DNA of 8,146 bases. Origin: Deltaproteobacteria bacterium (GTDB lineage: Bacteria; Desulfobacterota; Desulfobacteria; Desulfobacterales; ETH-SRB1). The position numbers were made by a program, and so were the translations under genes. Positions 1 through 6,094 of the stretch are shown here, in pieces. Numbering within the stretch: the stretch's first letter is position 1; every line of letters starts with the position of its first letter. The stretch is taken from NCBI GenBank assembly GCA_019309665.1, contig JAFDFV010000077.1:1-8146 (forward strand), read 5' to 3'. The notes beneath the pieces were generated by a model. The model saw nothing but the letters and a program-made list of their open reading frames with translations. It was not told the DNA's origin and did no database searches.

Positions 1-846
1 GATCAAGGCGCGTTCAAGCACATCAAACGCCTCTTTCATTTCTCTTGATCGAAATGAAGACTCTCCGAACTTTTCATATGTAATCCGTTCACCGGCATAT
101 AAGGGAGCCCGGTCTATCGCATGGGTTAAATATTTTGCTTTTGCTAAATTTGAATACTTTTCGACATCTTCAATGTATCCCATGAAAATGGCGTCATAGA
201 TTTCCCTCACTGCCGAATAGGATCCTGTTTCTCCATAAGCGGCAAGGGCTTCCGGCATGCCGCCAACGAATGCATACGCGTTAAACGCGTCAAGCAGCAA
301 ATCATGAAGGGAAGATTCTTCCAACACATTCGGTTGCAACAGTTTTTCAGCAAGGAGCGGGTTTTGTGCTTCAAGATATTCCACGAACGTTACCGGATAC
401 ATAAAGAGATTCCTGACCCTGCCGACCGGAAAAGAAAAACCTTCTCTTTTTAAAAAAACTTCCAGGAGTGAACCGGCAGCAATAACGTGCAAATCCTTTA
501 CATCTTCATAAAGGTATCTGAGCGATTGAACAGCTTCTGCTGAATGTTGAATTTCATCAATAAATAAAAGGGTGCTTTTTGTATCTATTTTTTGGCCTTT
601 ATAAAGTAAAATTCGTTCAACAAGTTCCTGACCGGTATTAAAACCGGAAAAAAGATCGCGTTCTTTCGGCCTTTCAAGGTTGATATCGATAAAATGATCA
701 AAATTCTTGGCAAATTGATTGACAACAAATGTTTTTCCAACCTGCCTGGCCCCCCGCAAAACAATCGGTTTCCTGTTTGCGGCGTTCTTCCAAAGCAGTA
801 ATTCCGATTCGATCTTTCTTGTAAATATTACTCGCCGACCTCCCAT
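1..846 (-). CDS. AAA ATPase, DUF4143 type, N-terminal part (runs off window)
   Basis: The reading frame is open for 282 codons from ATG at 846 to the window edge, so the C-terminus is missing. Visible motifs are Walker A GARQVGKT (about residues 32-39), Walker B LLFIDEIQ, the AAGS sensor segment, GRVRNLFMYPVTFVEYL and FVGGMPEA. This order is typical of the bacterial ATPase family that carries a C-terminal DUF4143 domain, whose full proteins are about 400 residues, so roughly 100 residues lie outside. Cellular role is poorly known for the family; members are common in accessory regions and are often present in many copies. A Shine-Dalgarno-like GAGGGG (858-863) lies 11 bases before the ATG. 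The frame stays open upstream into the IS3 remnant, but nothing there resembles the family, so 846 is preferred. Assignment of the family is firm, function is not. Confidence 0.9.
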   Translation of the reverse strand, partial: MGGRRVIFTRKIESELLLWKNAANRKPIVLRGARQVGKTFVVNQFAKNFDHFIDINLERPKERDLFSGFNTGQELVERILLYKGQKIDTKSTLLFIDEIQHSAEAVQSLRYLYEDVKDLHVIAAGSLLEVFLKREGFSFPVGRVRNLFMYPVTFVEYLEAQNPLLAEKLLQPNVLEESSLHDLLLDAFNAYAFVGGMPEALAAYGETGSYSAVREIYDAIFMGYIEDVEKYSNLAKAKYLTHAIDRAPLYAGERITYEKFGESSFRSREMKEAFDVLERALI

Positions 847-873
847 GATATAATTTACCCCTCTGTTTGTCAA
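845..873 (-). promoter_or_regulatory. Candidate sigma-70 promoter overlapping the ATPase start
   Basis: Reading the minus strand, a perfect -35 box TTGACA (868-873) is followed after 17 bases by TATCAT (845-850), one mismatch from TATAAT. The -10 box would overlap the ATG at 844-846. If it is used, the transcript would start inside the coding region and be essentially leaderless or use a later start. It may therefore be a chance match. Confidence 0.25.
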
Positions 874-908
874 GGGAAAGAATTGGCGAGAAGTGAAAGG
901 AGCAAATA

Positions 909-930
909 ATGATTGAAAAGGCATATCTTG
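909..930 (+). pseudogene. First codons of a gene interrupted by an IS3-type end
   Basis: A strong Shine-Dalgarno AAAGGAG (896-902) precedes an ATG at 909 by 6 bases. The codons read MIEKAYL and then run into the IS3-like terminal repeat that begins at 931; the frame closes at TAA 963-965 after 18 codons. I read this as the start of a gene, divergent from the ATPase, cut off by an insertion sequence that later lost most of its length. Seven codons are too few to identify the gene. It could also be a chance ATG with a good ribosome site. Confidence 0.3.
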
Positions 931-1030
931 TGAACTATGCTGGTGAAAAACAGACACCCAGTTAAGCGGCCAATGATAGATTAACTTCTTTTTCATAATT
1001 ATTTGGGCTTTTATACCCGATAAATGTGCT
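931..1030 (-). mobile_element. Remnant of one end of an IS3-family insertion sequence
   Basis: On the minus strand the frame ending at the TAA of 962-964 reads STFIGYKSPNNYEKEV and then NLSLAA. The GYKSP..YE pattern is the usual C-terminus of IS3-family OrfB (DDE) transposases, just after the catalytic domain. The stop is followed directly by a terminal repeat which, on the plus strand, starts TGAACT at 931 and contains AAAAACAGACACCCA; this fits the IS3 TGA...GACACC end pattern. Upstream of about 1030 the transposase match disappears, and the rest of the element, including orfA and the other end, is absent. The inner boundary is approximate. Confidence 0.65.
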
Positions 1031-1438
1031 GAAAAGGGATGCCAAGTATCGGTAGAGATATCAACTGCCGGTTAAAAAAACAAACCCAGCGTCATTATGT
1101 TTGAAATTACTGGAAAATTTTTCTATCGAGAAAGAAGAAAGGCTTGGAATGAAAGAAGCGTAATCGTTATAAAATACGATTCCCTTACTGCGTAATGAAA
1201 AGTGAGTATAAACGGCAGGCGCCATGATATCATGCTCATGTGTATTCTATGCGGATCGGTAAATCGGTAATTCGGGGCAAGAAGCTAACAAAGGCTAAGA
1301 GATATTCACTAACTATTGACACGGCAGCCTCTTGCAAACTAGTAGGCCCTTAAACTGCAAATGTGAAGGGCGTCCCGAAAGCCGTCCCCATTGTAATATC
1401 AAATCAATAGATAGCCCCTAATTGTTAAAAGTTGAAAA
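1031..1438. other. Intergenic stretch with no recognisable gene
   Basis: No convincing coding frame or RNA gene is visible. A 32-codon frame at 1097-1195 has no ribosome site and is not called. Small structures present are a 12-base perfect palindrome CATGATATCATG (1223-1234), a short tandem ATCGGTAA repetition around 1253-1270, and a GCCCTT...AAGGGC inverted repeat near 1347-1372. The promoter of the phosphatase operon should lie in the last part of this stretch, but I cannot point to boxes with confidence. The mixture suggests an old recombination scar between the IS3 remnant and the phosphatase operon. Confidence 0.4.
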
Positions 1439-2128
1439 ATGCACCAGAGACAACTGAAATTTATATCTGATTCCTTTCAAGGAGATAGCCGTAAAACCAA
1501 CAAGGACGGCATATTATTAATATCTGACGAAAATTATTATATTTTAGGTGTGTTAGATGGAGTAAGTTCAGCTGCTGGGGCTAAGAAAGCCGTCAGTTTT
1601 GCAATTAAATATCTTACGAAAAATCACAATAGCTTCTTAAAAGAAGGCACCTTTGATTTAGCTGGAATGTTGGAAGACTTAAATCGCGCATTGAGTTCTA
1701 CTGGGATTGAAGATCCTTTTTCCACATGCAGCTTAGCTTATATTCCACGCAAGTCTTCTCAGAAAATTAGGATTATGAGTTTGGGTGACTCAAGAGTCTA
1801 TTCTGTGTCAAAGCAATATTTGTTGCAATTAACTGTCGACCATAAAGATTCCATAAGGACTAACATTTTAACAAAATATTTAGGGGCAAAAGATTTAACT
1901 CTAAAAGATTTTGCGGAAATCGAGTACTTAGAGAATGAGCAAAGTCTTTTAATTTGTACAGATGGATTTTATTCTGTTATGGAAAGTAGCCCTGAAAATT
2001 TGGCAGAACTTCATAGAGTTCTTAACTTAAAAGCAATTCATTTTATTCAAAAAGGGATCGGTAAAGTGATCCATGGGTTCAATAAAGATGATGCTTCTTA
2101 TATTTTTATAAGGTGGGAAAATGTTTGA
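1439..2128 (+). CDS. PP2C-family (PPM) Ser/Thr protein phosphatase
   Basis: This is a compact 229-residue single-domain PP2C phosphatase, predicted cytoplasmic, that would remove phosphate from Ser/Thr in a metal-dependent reaction. The PPM motifs appear in order: GDSRKTNKD (residues 15-23, equivalent to RxxNED), VLDGVSS (38-44, metal-binding Asp 40), GDSRVY (116-121), KYLG (146-149), LLICTDGF (170-177, Asp 175) and NKDDAS (215-220, equivalent to the terminal DN). All metal-binding acidic positions are retained, so activity is likely. The ATG at 1439 is the first possible start because a TGA lies two codons upstream; the ribosome site is weak. It is translationally coupled to the next gene by an 8-base overlap. 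Its natural partner is the protein kinase encoded on the opposite strand at 3953-4744. Confidence 0.92.
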   Translation: MHQRQLKFISDSFQGDSRKTNKDGILLISDENYYILGVLDGVSSAAGAKKAVSFAIKYLTKNHNSFLKEGTFDLAGMLEDLNRALSSTGIEDPFSTCSLAYIPRKSSQKIRIMSLGDSRVYSVSKQYLLQLTVDHKDSIRTNILTKYLGAKDLTLKDFAEIEYLENEQSLLICTDGFYSVMESSPENLAELHRVLNLKAIHFIQKGIGKVIHGFNKDDASYIFIRWENV

Positions 2129-2792
2129 TACTGAACAACAATTAGTAGATCAAGTTACTTGTCAGTTAAAATCTTCTTTATCTATGAGAATCCCTGTAGC
2201 TTTAAATTGCAAAAATCAAGTTATCCTCCATGAAGTTAATCTTGGCTATGGAATTGCAGATATTGTGTTAACCCAATGCGTAGAATTTCCCGAAAGAAGA
2301 AATAAATATTTAAATCTACTAGAGATTAAAATATTAAAAATCATTAACGAGAACTCTGGGGTAACTGTTGAGAGCATAATAGAAAAAACAAGGCTCCCCA
2401 GAAGAAAGATTATTAGTGCAATACATTCTCTTGAAAATTTAGAACTAGTAAGAAGTGGAAAAGATACGATTATTCCATTTAAAAAATATACTATCACAGT
2501 GAAAAAGATAATTGCCATTGAGGCTAAACTGCATAACTGGCAAAGAGCGCTCAAGCAAGCTTATCGATATAAATGGTTTTCGCACAAATCGTTTGTATGC
2601 TTACCCAGCAACAGAGTAAACCCTGCCAGAAAGCATATTGAAAAGTTTAAAAAAATGGGAGTGGGACTTATAGGATTCTGTGAAGATAAAGGATTCCAGA
2701 TTTTTCATAGTCCAAGAACTGAGAAACCAATTAGTGATGAAATGACAATCATGTTAAATGAGCGTGTTCTCAGTGCGTTGCATGCATCTTGA
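2121..2792 (+). CDS. PD-(D/E)xK nuclease-like protein with winged-helix segment
   Basis: I do not recognise this 223-residue protein as a named family. Residues 34-50 (VILHEVNLGYGIADIVL) followed far later by IAIEAK (131-136) and QAYRY (146-150) form the E...D...ExK...Q order of the PD-(D/E)xK fold, with candidate catalytic residues E38, D47, E134 and K136. Between D47 and E134, residues about 64-112 look like a winged helix: a first helix LLEIKILKII, then GVTVESIIEKTRLPRRKII, then a helix ending HSLENLELVRSG. A DNA-binding effector or nuclease is the natural reading. The ATG overlaps the phosphatase stop by 8 bases and has AAGGTGG (2110-2116) at good spacing. The 3' end overlaps the convergent barrel gene by 23 bases. 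The fold call is by motif only; a non-catalytic transcription factor is an alternative. Confidence 0.7.
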   Translation: MFDTEQQLVDQVTCQLKSSLSMRIPVALNCKNQVILHEVNLGYGIADIVLTQCVEFPERRNKYLNLLEIKILKIINENSGVTVESIIEKTRLPRRKIISAIHSLENLELVRSGKDTIIPFKKYTITVKKIIAIEAKLHNWQRALKQAYRYKWFSHKSFVCLPSNRVNPARKHIEKFKKMGVGLIGFCEDKGFQIFHSPRTEKPISDEMTIMLNERVLSALHAS

Positions 2793-3951
2793 CAATTGAG
2801 TCCCAAGTTCCCAAATGGTAATCACCGCTTTCATCGTTTAGAAACACCCTGTGGCTAGCAAGCTCACCATAAAGCTGTCGGGCTTGATCAATCTTTTTTT
2901 GAAAAAAAATAGCCCTTTGATTTACTGATTTTATGCTTGCCACCTCTTTAAGTAATCTTGATATCGCAAGAAGGTAGTTTTTGTGTACGTCTGGCTTGTG
3001 GGTGTTCCACACATAATCCTTCTTAAGTATGATGTCAGAGAAAATATTTTTGTCGTTTGCAATCAAGTATAGACAGTTATTACGGCGCAAATTTTTTATT
3101 TCTTGCGCCCTAATAAAGTTGAGAAGTTTTTCAGAAAAATACCACCCATCTGATTTTCCTCCTCCTTGCGACTCAGTGAAACGTTGAATGTTAAAGTTCC
3201 TGAGGTTTTCATAAGTGCCAATAGTGATATAATCAATATCACAGAGTGAAGCAAAAATTAGGGCATCCCAGTTTGAATAGCCAAAAACAGTAACGAATTT
3301 CTGAGCTTTAAGCACTTGAAAAACTTTGATGAGATTCTCGTAATAGTCATAGTCTATACTGACCTTTTTTTTGTATTCTGGCTTTGAGTCGCAAACAATG
3401 TAGTAACCGTCAAGAACGATGGGCATGTCTGTTGTAGCCTGCAATAGCTCTTCAACGTAATCATCGTTTATAATTGCACTATTACTAAAGGGGACTGTCA
3501 TGAAATATTTAAATTTGCTCCCTTTGTTTTTTCTCCTAACAATAATCTTGTTAATTCTTTTTAAATATTTTTCAAATTTCCCAAAGTCAGAAGCTTCGTG
3601 GTAGAAAACAGGTATAATAATATTTCTGAGTCCCAACGATTCCTGGTATGCAATGGCTTTTTCAATAAGTTCCGTACCTGCAACCATCGTTGAGTCAGAA
3701 TGGTTCAAATTTATAGGGTTAAATGGGTAGCTTTCCAGCTGTCCACCGACAGTTTTCTTGCTTCCGTAAAATTGGAGGTCAACCATAGATTTGCTAAGAT
3801 ATTGGTCTGGTTTATAGGAGTTCACACCTTTTTCTAATTTTCCGTATTTGAAGCTAAAGGCAGAAAAAATAAAACCGTCACCAATATTGTTTTGAAAGTA
3901 AGAATCTAGTGCCCACTTGTGGTTGTGTCCAAGTTGATGATAAAGCTTCAT
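2770..3951 (-). CDS. Unrecognised protein, probable beta/alpha barrel, in kinase operon
   Basis: This is a complete 393-residue soluble protein without signal peptide or membrane segment. I do not recognise the family. Short hydrophobic strands recur at regular spacing: FIFSAFSF (27-34), VDLQFY (57-62), NIIIPVFYH (110-118), YFMTVPFS (149-156), PIVLDGYYIV (177-186), FVTVFGYSNWDA (219-230) and YITIGTY (241-247), each followed by a helix. That alternation fits a (beta/alpha) barrel, with acidic or polar residues at strand ends (HE 118-119, LDG 180-182) as possible active-site positions. A glycine-rich SQGGGKSDGW (261-270) follows the last strand. The C-terminal 120 residues look helical. It starts one base after the kinase stop codon and is surely co-transcribed with it. 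It may be the kinase's substrate, an enzyme making or sensing a ligand, or a nucleic-acid modifying enzyme; none is proven. Confidence 0.8.
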   Translation of the reverse strand: MKLYHQLGHNHKWALDSYFQNNIGDGFIFSAFSFKYGKLEKGVNSYKPDQYLSKSMVDLQFYGSKKTVGGQLESYPFNPINLNHSDSTMVAGTELIEKAIAYQESLGLRNIIIPVFYHEASDFGKFEKYLKRINKIIVRRKNKGSKFKYFMTVPFSNSAIINDDYVEELLQATTDMPIVLDGYYIVCDSKPEYKKKVSIDYDYYENLIKVFQVLKAQKFVTVFGYSNWDALIFASLCDIDYITIGTYENLRNFNIQRFTESQGGGKSDGWYFSEKLLNFIRAQEIKNLRRNNCLYLIANDKNIFSDIILKKDYVWNTHKPDVHKNYLLAISRLLKEVASIKSVNQRAIFFQKKIDQARQLYGELASHRVFLNDESGDYHLGTWDSIVKMHATH

Positions 3952-3952
3952 T

Positions 3953-4744
3953 TTAGTGCAGTACCTCCTTGAATAATTTTACATTTCTGGGCCTTGTTGA
4001 AACGTCGAATTTCAATGTTGCTTCAAAAAAATCATTTAGTTTACAATCATTTTCAGTTGTGTAGGACATGTCTTGAGCAACCATTTTGGCAATAACATCA
4101 TCTCTTTGGGATCCAAAAGGAAGTTTTTGGTAGTAAAGAAAATACGCTAAAACTCCTAATGAGAAAAAATCAGTCCTGTATGATATATGTTTTTTATTAC
4201 CAAGTAGTTGCTCTGGGGCAGCAAACGGCCACGAATTAGGCTGTACACCTGTGTCTGTTATTGTTGTTAGGTCAGGATCTTTAAATATACCAAAATCAAG
4301 CACTACAGGAAGACCCTTTGGAGTTATGATAATATTAGGGGGCTTTAAGTCACGATGTGTTTTCCCTTTATCCCAAATGGGCTCCATGATGTCAGCAATA
4401 TCACAAATCAGCTTTGATGTGTTAGTTGCGGAGCTATTGTAATTCCCGATGATATTTTGAAGGCAATCACCTTCAATATATTCTTCAACAACAATTGTCT
4501 CATTTTTTTCATTTTTTACATCAAGAACCTTGGGGATTCCTGCTAATTTTTCGTTTGCAATATAGAATGATAGTTCTCTTTTTTCTCTTTCACCAAAACC
4601 ATATTTAAACATTTTTATAGCGCACTTTTTTTTGTTGCATGTTGCAATAAATACATATTTCTGACCGCCGGCAAATGTTTCGTGAATTTCTTCAACATTT
4701 AAAAATTTTTTTGTAGAATCCTTCATAGAAATAATGGGTGGCAT
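3953..4744 (-). CDS. Ser/Thr protein kinase (Hanks type), single domain
   Basis: From the ATG at 4744 the protein is 263 residues, just a kinase domain with no membrane or sensor segment, so it should be cytosolic. Motifs in order are a degenerate glycine loop AGGQKYVF (25-32), the ATP-binding lysine in CAIK (K44), a helix-C glutamate in EKRELSF (E57), catalytic loop HRDLKPPN (130-137, Asp 132), DFG (150-152), APE (176-178), the structural Asp in YRTDFFSLG (D192) and the late arginine of STRPR. All catalytic residues are kept, so an active kinase is expected. A TTG start at 4765 would add seven residues, but the ATG has GAGG five bases upstream and is preferred. The gene heads an operon with the barrel protein and faces the phosphatase operon, which suggests an antagonistic pair. 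Confidence 0.92.
   Translation of the reverse strand: MPPIISMKDSTKKFLNVEEIHETFAGGQKYVFIATCNKKKCAIKMFKYGFGEREKRELSFYIANEKLAGIPKVLDVKNEKNETIVVEEYIEGDCLQNIIGNYNSSATNTSKLICDIADIMEPIWDKGKTHRDLKPPNIIITPKGLPVVLDFGIFKDPDLTTITDTGVQPNSWPFAAPEQLLGNKKHISYRTDFFSLGVLAYFLYYQKLPFGSQRDDVIAKMVAQDMSYTTENDCKLNDFFEATLKFDVSTRPRNVKLFKEVLH
3964..3970 (-). promoter_or_regulatory. Strong ribosome binding site inside the kinase 3' end
   Basis: The minus strand reads AAGGAGG, a perfect Shine-Dalgarno, 12 bases before the barrel gene's ATG (3949-3951). It lies within the last codons of the kinase gene, whose TAA (3953-3955) is one base from that ATG. This supports both the chosen start and translational coupling of the two genes. 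Confidence 0.75.
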
Positions 4745-4870
4745 TTTGACCTCATTGTTTTTCAAATTATCACATCTTAAATAATTTTTTTCTTATAACT
4801 AAAGCCCAATATATGCTGACGTTTGATTCACTGATGGCGAGGGATTAAATAAATCCGACCCCTTTTAGTA

Positions 4871-4930
4871 GCCGAACGCTGCTGCTCTCCGGCGCGAGGT
4901 ACGAGCATCCGGAGCAGTAGCATGTTAGCG
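4871..4930 (-). repeat. attC-like hairpin downstream of the 195-residue gene
   Basis: The minus strand shows CGCTAAC (4924-4930), AT, then GCTACTGCTCCGG (4909-4921), a 16-base loop, then the complementary arm CCGGAGAGCAGCAGC (4878-4892) with one extra base, then GTTCGGC (4871-4877). The AAC...GTT ends, near-perfect stem and single extrahelical base are the architecture of an integron attC site. The stop codon of the 195-residue gene is inside the first core site, as is common in gene cassettes. GTTCGGC departs from the GTTRRRY consensus at one position. No T-run follows, so it is not a standard intrinsic terminator. No integrase gene is in the window. Confidence 0.45.
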
Positions 4931-5512
4931 TTTCTTTATTAGTAAATACAGAGGCTTGTATCTTGGCCCGAACAAAAATGTTCTTGGCATTGCGTATTTT
5001 GACTCATGTAAGAAATCTGAAAAACTATCTATGTCAAAGGTTGTGGACTTATTAATCATTTTTACAATGCATGAAACAGAAAGACTTTCGACGACTTTTT
5101 CTCCGGGGGCTTTACTTACCGGATTAAGATAGTTACTGATTGTTTCGTTATTAATTTCAATCCAAACATGCTTTGTGCATTTCGACAATTCCCAAAAATT
5201 AGTTGCAAGGGGGCACCCCGCTATTACTGGAACATTAAATTTACTGGCGAATTCCTTAAAGATGGACAAATCCGCATTGATTGTCGTGAAGATTTTTCTA
5301 TTATCATTATGATCTAGTTTTGGTCTGCGGGGAAATAAAACCAAGACCTTGAAACGATCATTAATGTGTACTTGCTTCGAAATCTTGCTAGTCTCCCGGT
5401 TAAGCCATGGAAATACTGGGGCAACATAGTCAAAATGCTTTTCAAGTTCCATTTTCAGGTACGGAACTAATGACAATTCAGCACTACGCTCACTTATAAA
5501 ACTTGTCGCCAT
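4925..5512 (-). CDS. Unrecognised 195-residue protein, possible cassette gene
   Basis: This is a complete, soluble alpha/beta protein without signal or membrane segment that I cannot place in a family. Landmarks are an N-terminal helix (SERSAELSLVPYLKMELEKH, residues 8-27), a strand FKVLVLFPRRPKLDH (54-68), another strand VPVIAGCPLATNFWEL (94-109) and WIEINNE. The alternation of strands and helices with conserved-looking Pro/Arg and Cys/Trp could be a small enzyme or nucleic-acid binding fold, but nothing diagnostic is seen. The ATG at 5512 has AAAGGAA at good spacing. The stop is embedded in the attC-like hairpin, and an upstream basic ORF overlaps its start by 19 bases. Real gene: likely. 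Function: unknown. Confidence 0.75.
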   Translation of the reverse strand: MATSFISERSAELSLVPYLKMELEKHFDYVAPVFPWLNRETSKISKQVHINDRFKVLVLFPRRPKLDHNDNRKIFTTINADLSIFKEFASKFNVPVIAGCPLATNFWELSKCTKHVWIEINNETISNYLNPVSKAPGEKVVESLSVSCIVKMINKSTTFDIDSFSDFLHESKYAMPRTFLFGPRYKPLYLLIKKR

Positions 5513-5763
5513 AATTTCCTTTTAAACGATAACCAGTTAGCATATAGTTTCCGTCTAATATCAAATTTAAAACCACTTGACGAGTAAATGTTGATTTTTT
5601 TATAATTTATACGTTTTTTTAAAACAACTTTATTTGTTTTGATGTATTGGGTTTTTGTTTCTTTTTTGTTTTTCCTTTTGTGTGCAGGCCGCTTTTGACT
5701 TCCTGTTCGTGGATTTTGTGGTTTAGTTTTAGCAGGCGCTTTTGGTTTTCTTATGCTTTCCAC
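5494..5763 (-). CDS. Small strongly basic ORF, 89 residues, doubtful
   Basis: The frame starts at GTG 5763 and overlaps the next gene by 19 bases. The first half is low complexity and very rich in Lys, Arg, Pro, Thr and Gln (for example KAPAKTKPQNPRTGSQK), and the second half holds more ordered text (YSSSGFKFDIRRKLYANW). If translated it would be a disordered, positively charged protein, possibly nucleic-acid binding. Its composition could equally come from an A-rich untranslated leader. The ribosome site is poor (GGGA only two bases away). Overlap with the start of the 195-residue gene favours coupling, but confidence is low. Confidence 0.35.
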   Translation of the reverse strand: MESIRKPKAPAKTKPQNPRTGSQKRPAHKRKNKKETKTQYIKTNKVVLKKRINYKKINIYSSSGFKFDIRRKLYANWLSFKRKLWRQVL

Positions 5764-5786
5764 TTCCCAAAAATCACACCAATTGC

Positions 5787-5793
5787 GCCTAAC
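5787..5793 (-). other. GTTAGGC core-like recombination site
   Basis: The minus strand carries GTTAGGC, the consensus GTTRRRY core of integron recombination sites, preceded by AATAAA. The extended text AATAAAGTTAGGC resembles, from memory, the end of the class 1 attI site. It lies just before the basic ORF and, with the attC-like hairpin at 4871-4930, would bracket a cassette of about 0.92 kb. No stem-loop partner is visible here, and a 7-base match can arise by chance. Confidence 0.25.
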
Positions 5794-5799
5794 TTTATT

Positions 5800-6027
5800 C
5801 TAACTGCGGGGTTCGTCCTCGATATCTGCCCAACTTTTTGCCTTCAGGTAGAGGCCGGACTGCTTGACCTCGATAAAAATGCGGGCTTTGCGGGACGTTA
5901 TGTTGCGAGCCTCATTATGTTGTGGCCCAGCCAGGGGGACGCCCATGAAATCATGCTTTTCGTGTATCGTATAGAGATAATCGATGCTCTGACACGTAGT
6001 GAAGCTTGCGCTAAACCAACTGTTCAC
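5800..6027 (-). CDS. Short ORF or gene fragment, 75 residues, unknown
   Basis: The frame runs from GTG 6027 to TAG at 5800. It reads like protein (QSIDYLYTIHEKHDFMGVPL, then RKARIFIEVKQSGLYLKAK) and the stretch is more GC-rich than the genes on either side, hinting at a separate origin. There is no clear ribosome site, and the upstream frame closes at a TAA near 6049, so it may be the tail of a longer gene lost by recombination. I do not recognise it. It lies just downstream of the AAA ATPase on the same strand. Confidence 0.4.
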   Translation of the reverse strand: MNSWFSASFTTCQSIDYLYTIHEKHDFMGVPLAGPQHNEARNITSRKARIFIEVKQSGLYLKAKSWADIEDEPRS

Positions 6028-6054
6028 TTCTTTGAACTGCCCTACTTACCGCTG

Positions 6055-6094
6055 ACTGGCTTACAGTGTCATAAGCTAATTGCAATAAGCCAGT
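6055..6094 (-). repeat. Inverted repeat across the ATPase stop codon
   Basis: Nine-base perfect arms ACTGGCTTA (6055-6063) and TAAGCCAGT (6086-6094) enclose 22 bases containing the ATPase stop codon. No T-run follows on the minus strand, so this is at best a weak terminator or an mRNA 3' end protecting stem; it may be chance. Confidence 0.3.

Noticed and set aside
1097..1195. 32-codon plus-strand frame (MFEITGKFFY...)
   Set aside because: No Shine-Dalgarno, no recognisable motif, within a recombination scar.
2246..2554. 102-codon minus-strand frame
   Set aside because: It is fully antisense to the nuclease-like gene, whose frame shows real motifs and coupling to the phosphatase; no ribosome site.
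4251..4442. 63-codon plus-strand frame
   Set aside because: Antisense to the conserved catalytic core of the kinase.
4871..4930. Intrinsic terminator for the 195-residue gene
   Set aside because: The hairpin is not followed by a T-run on the minus strand, and the stop codon is within it; the attC-like reading fits better.
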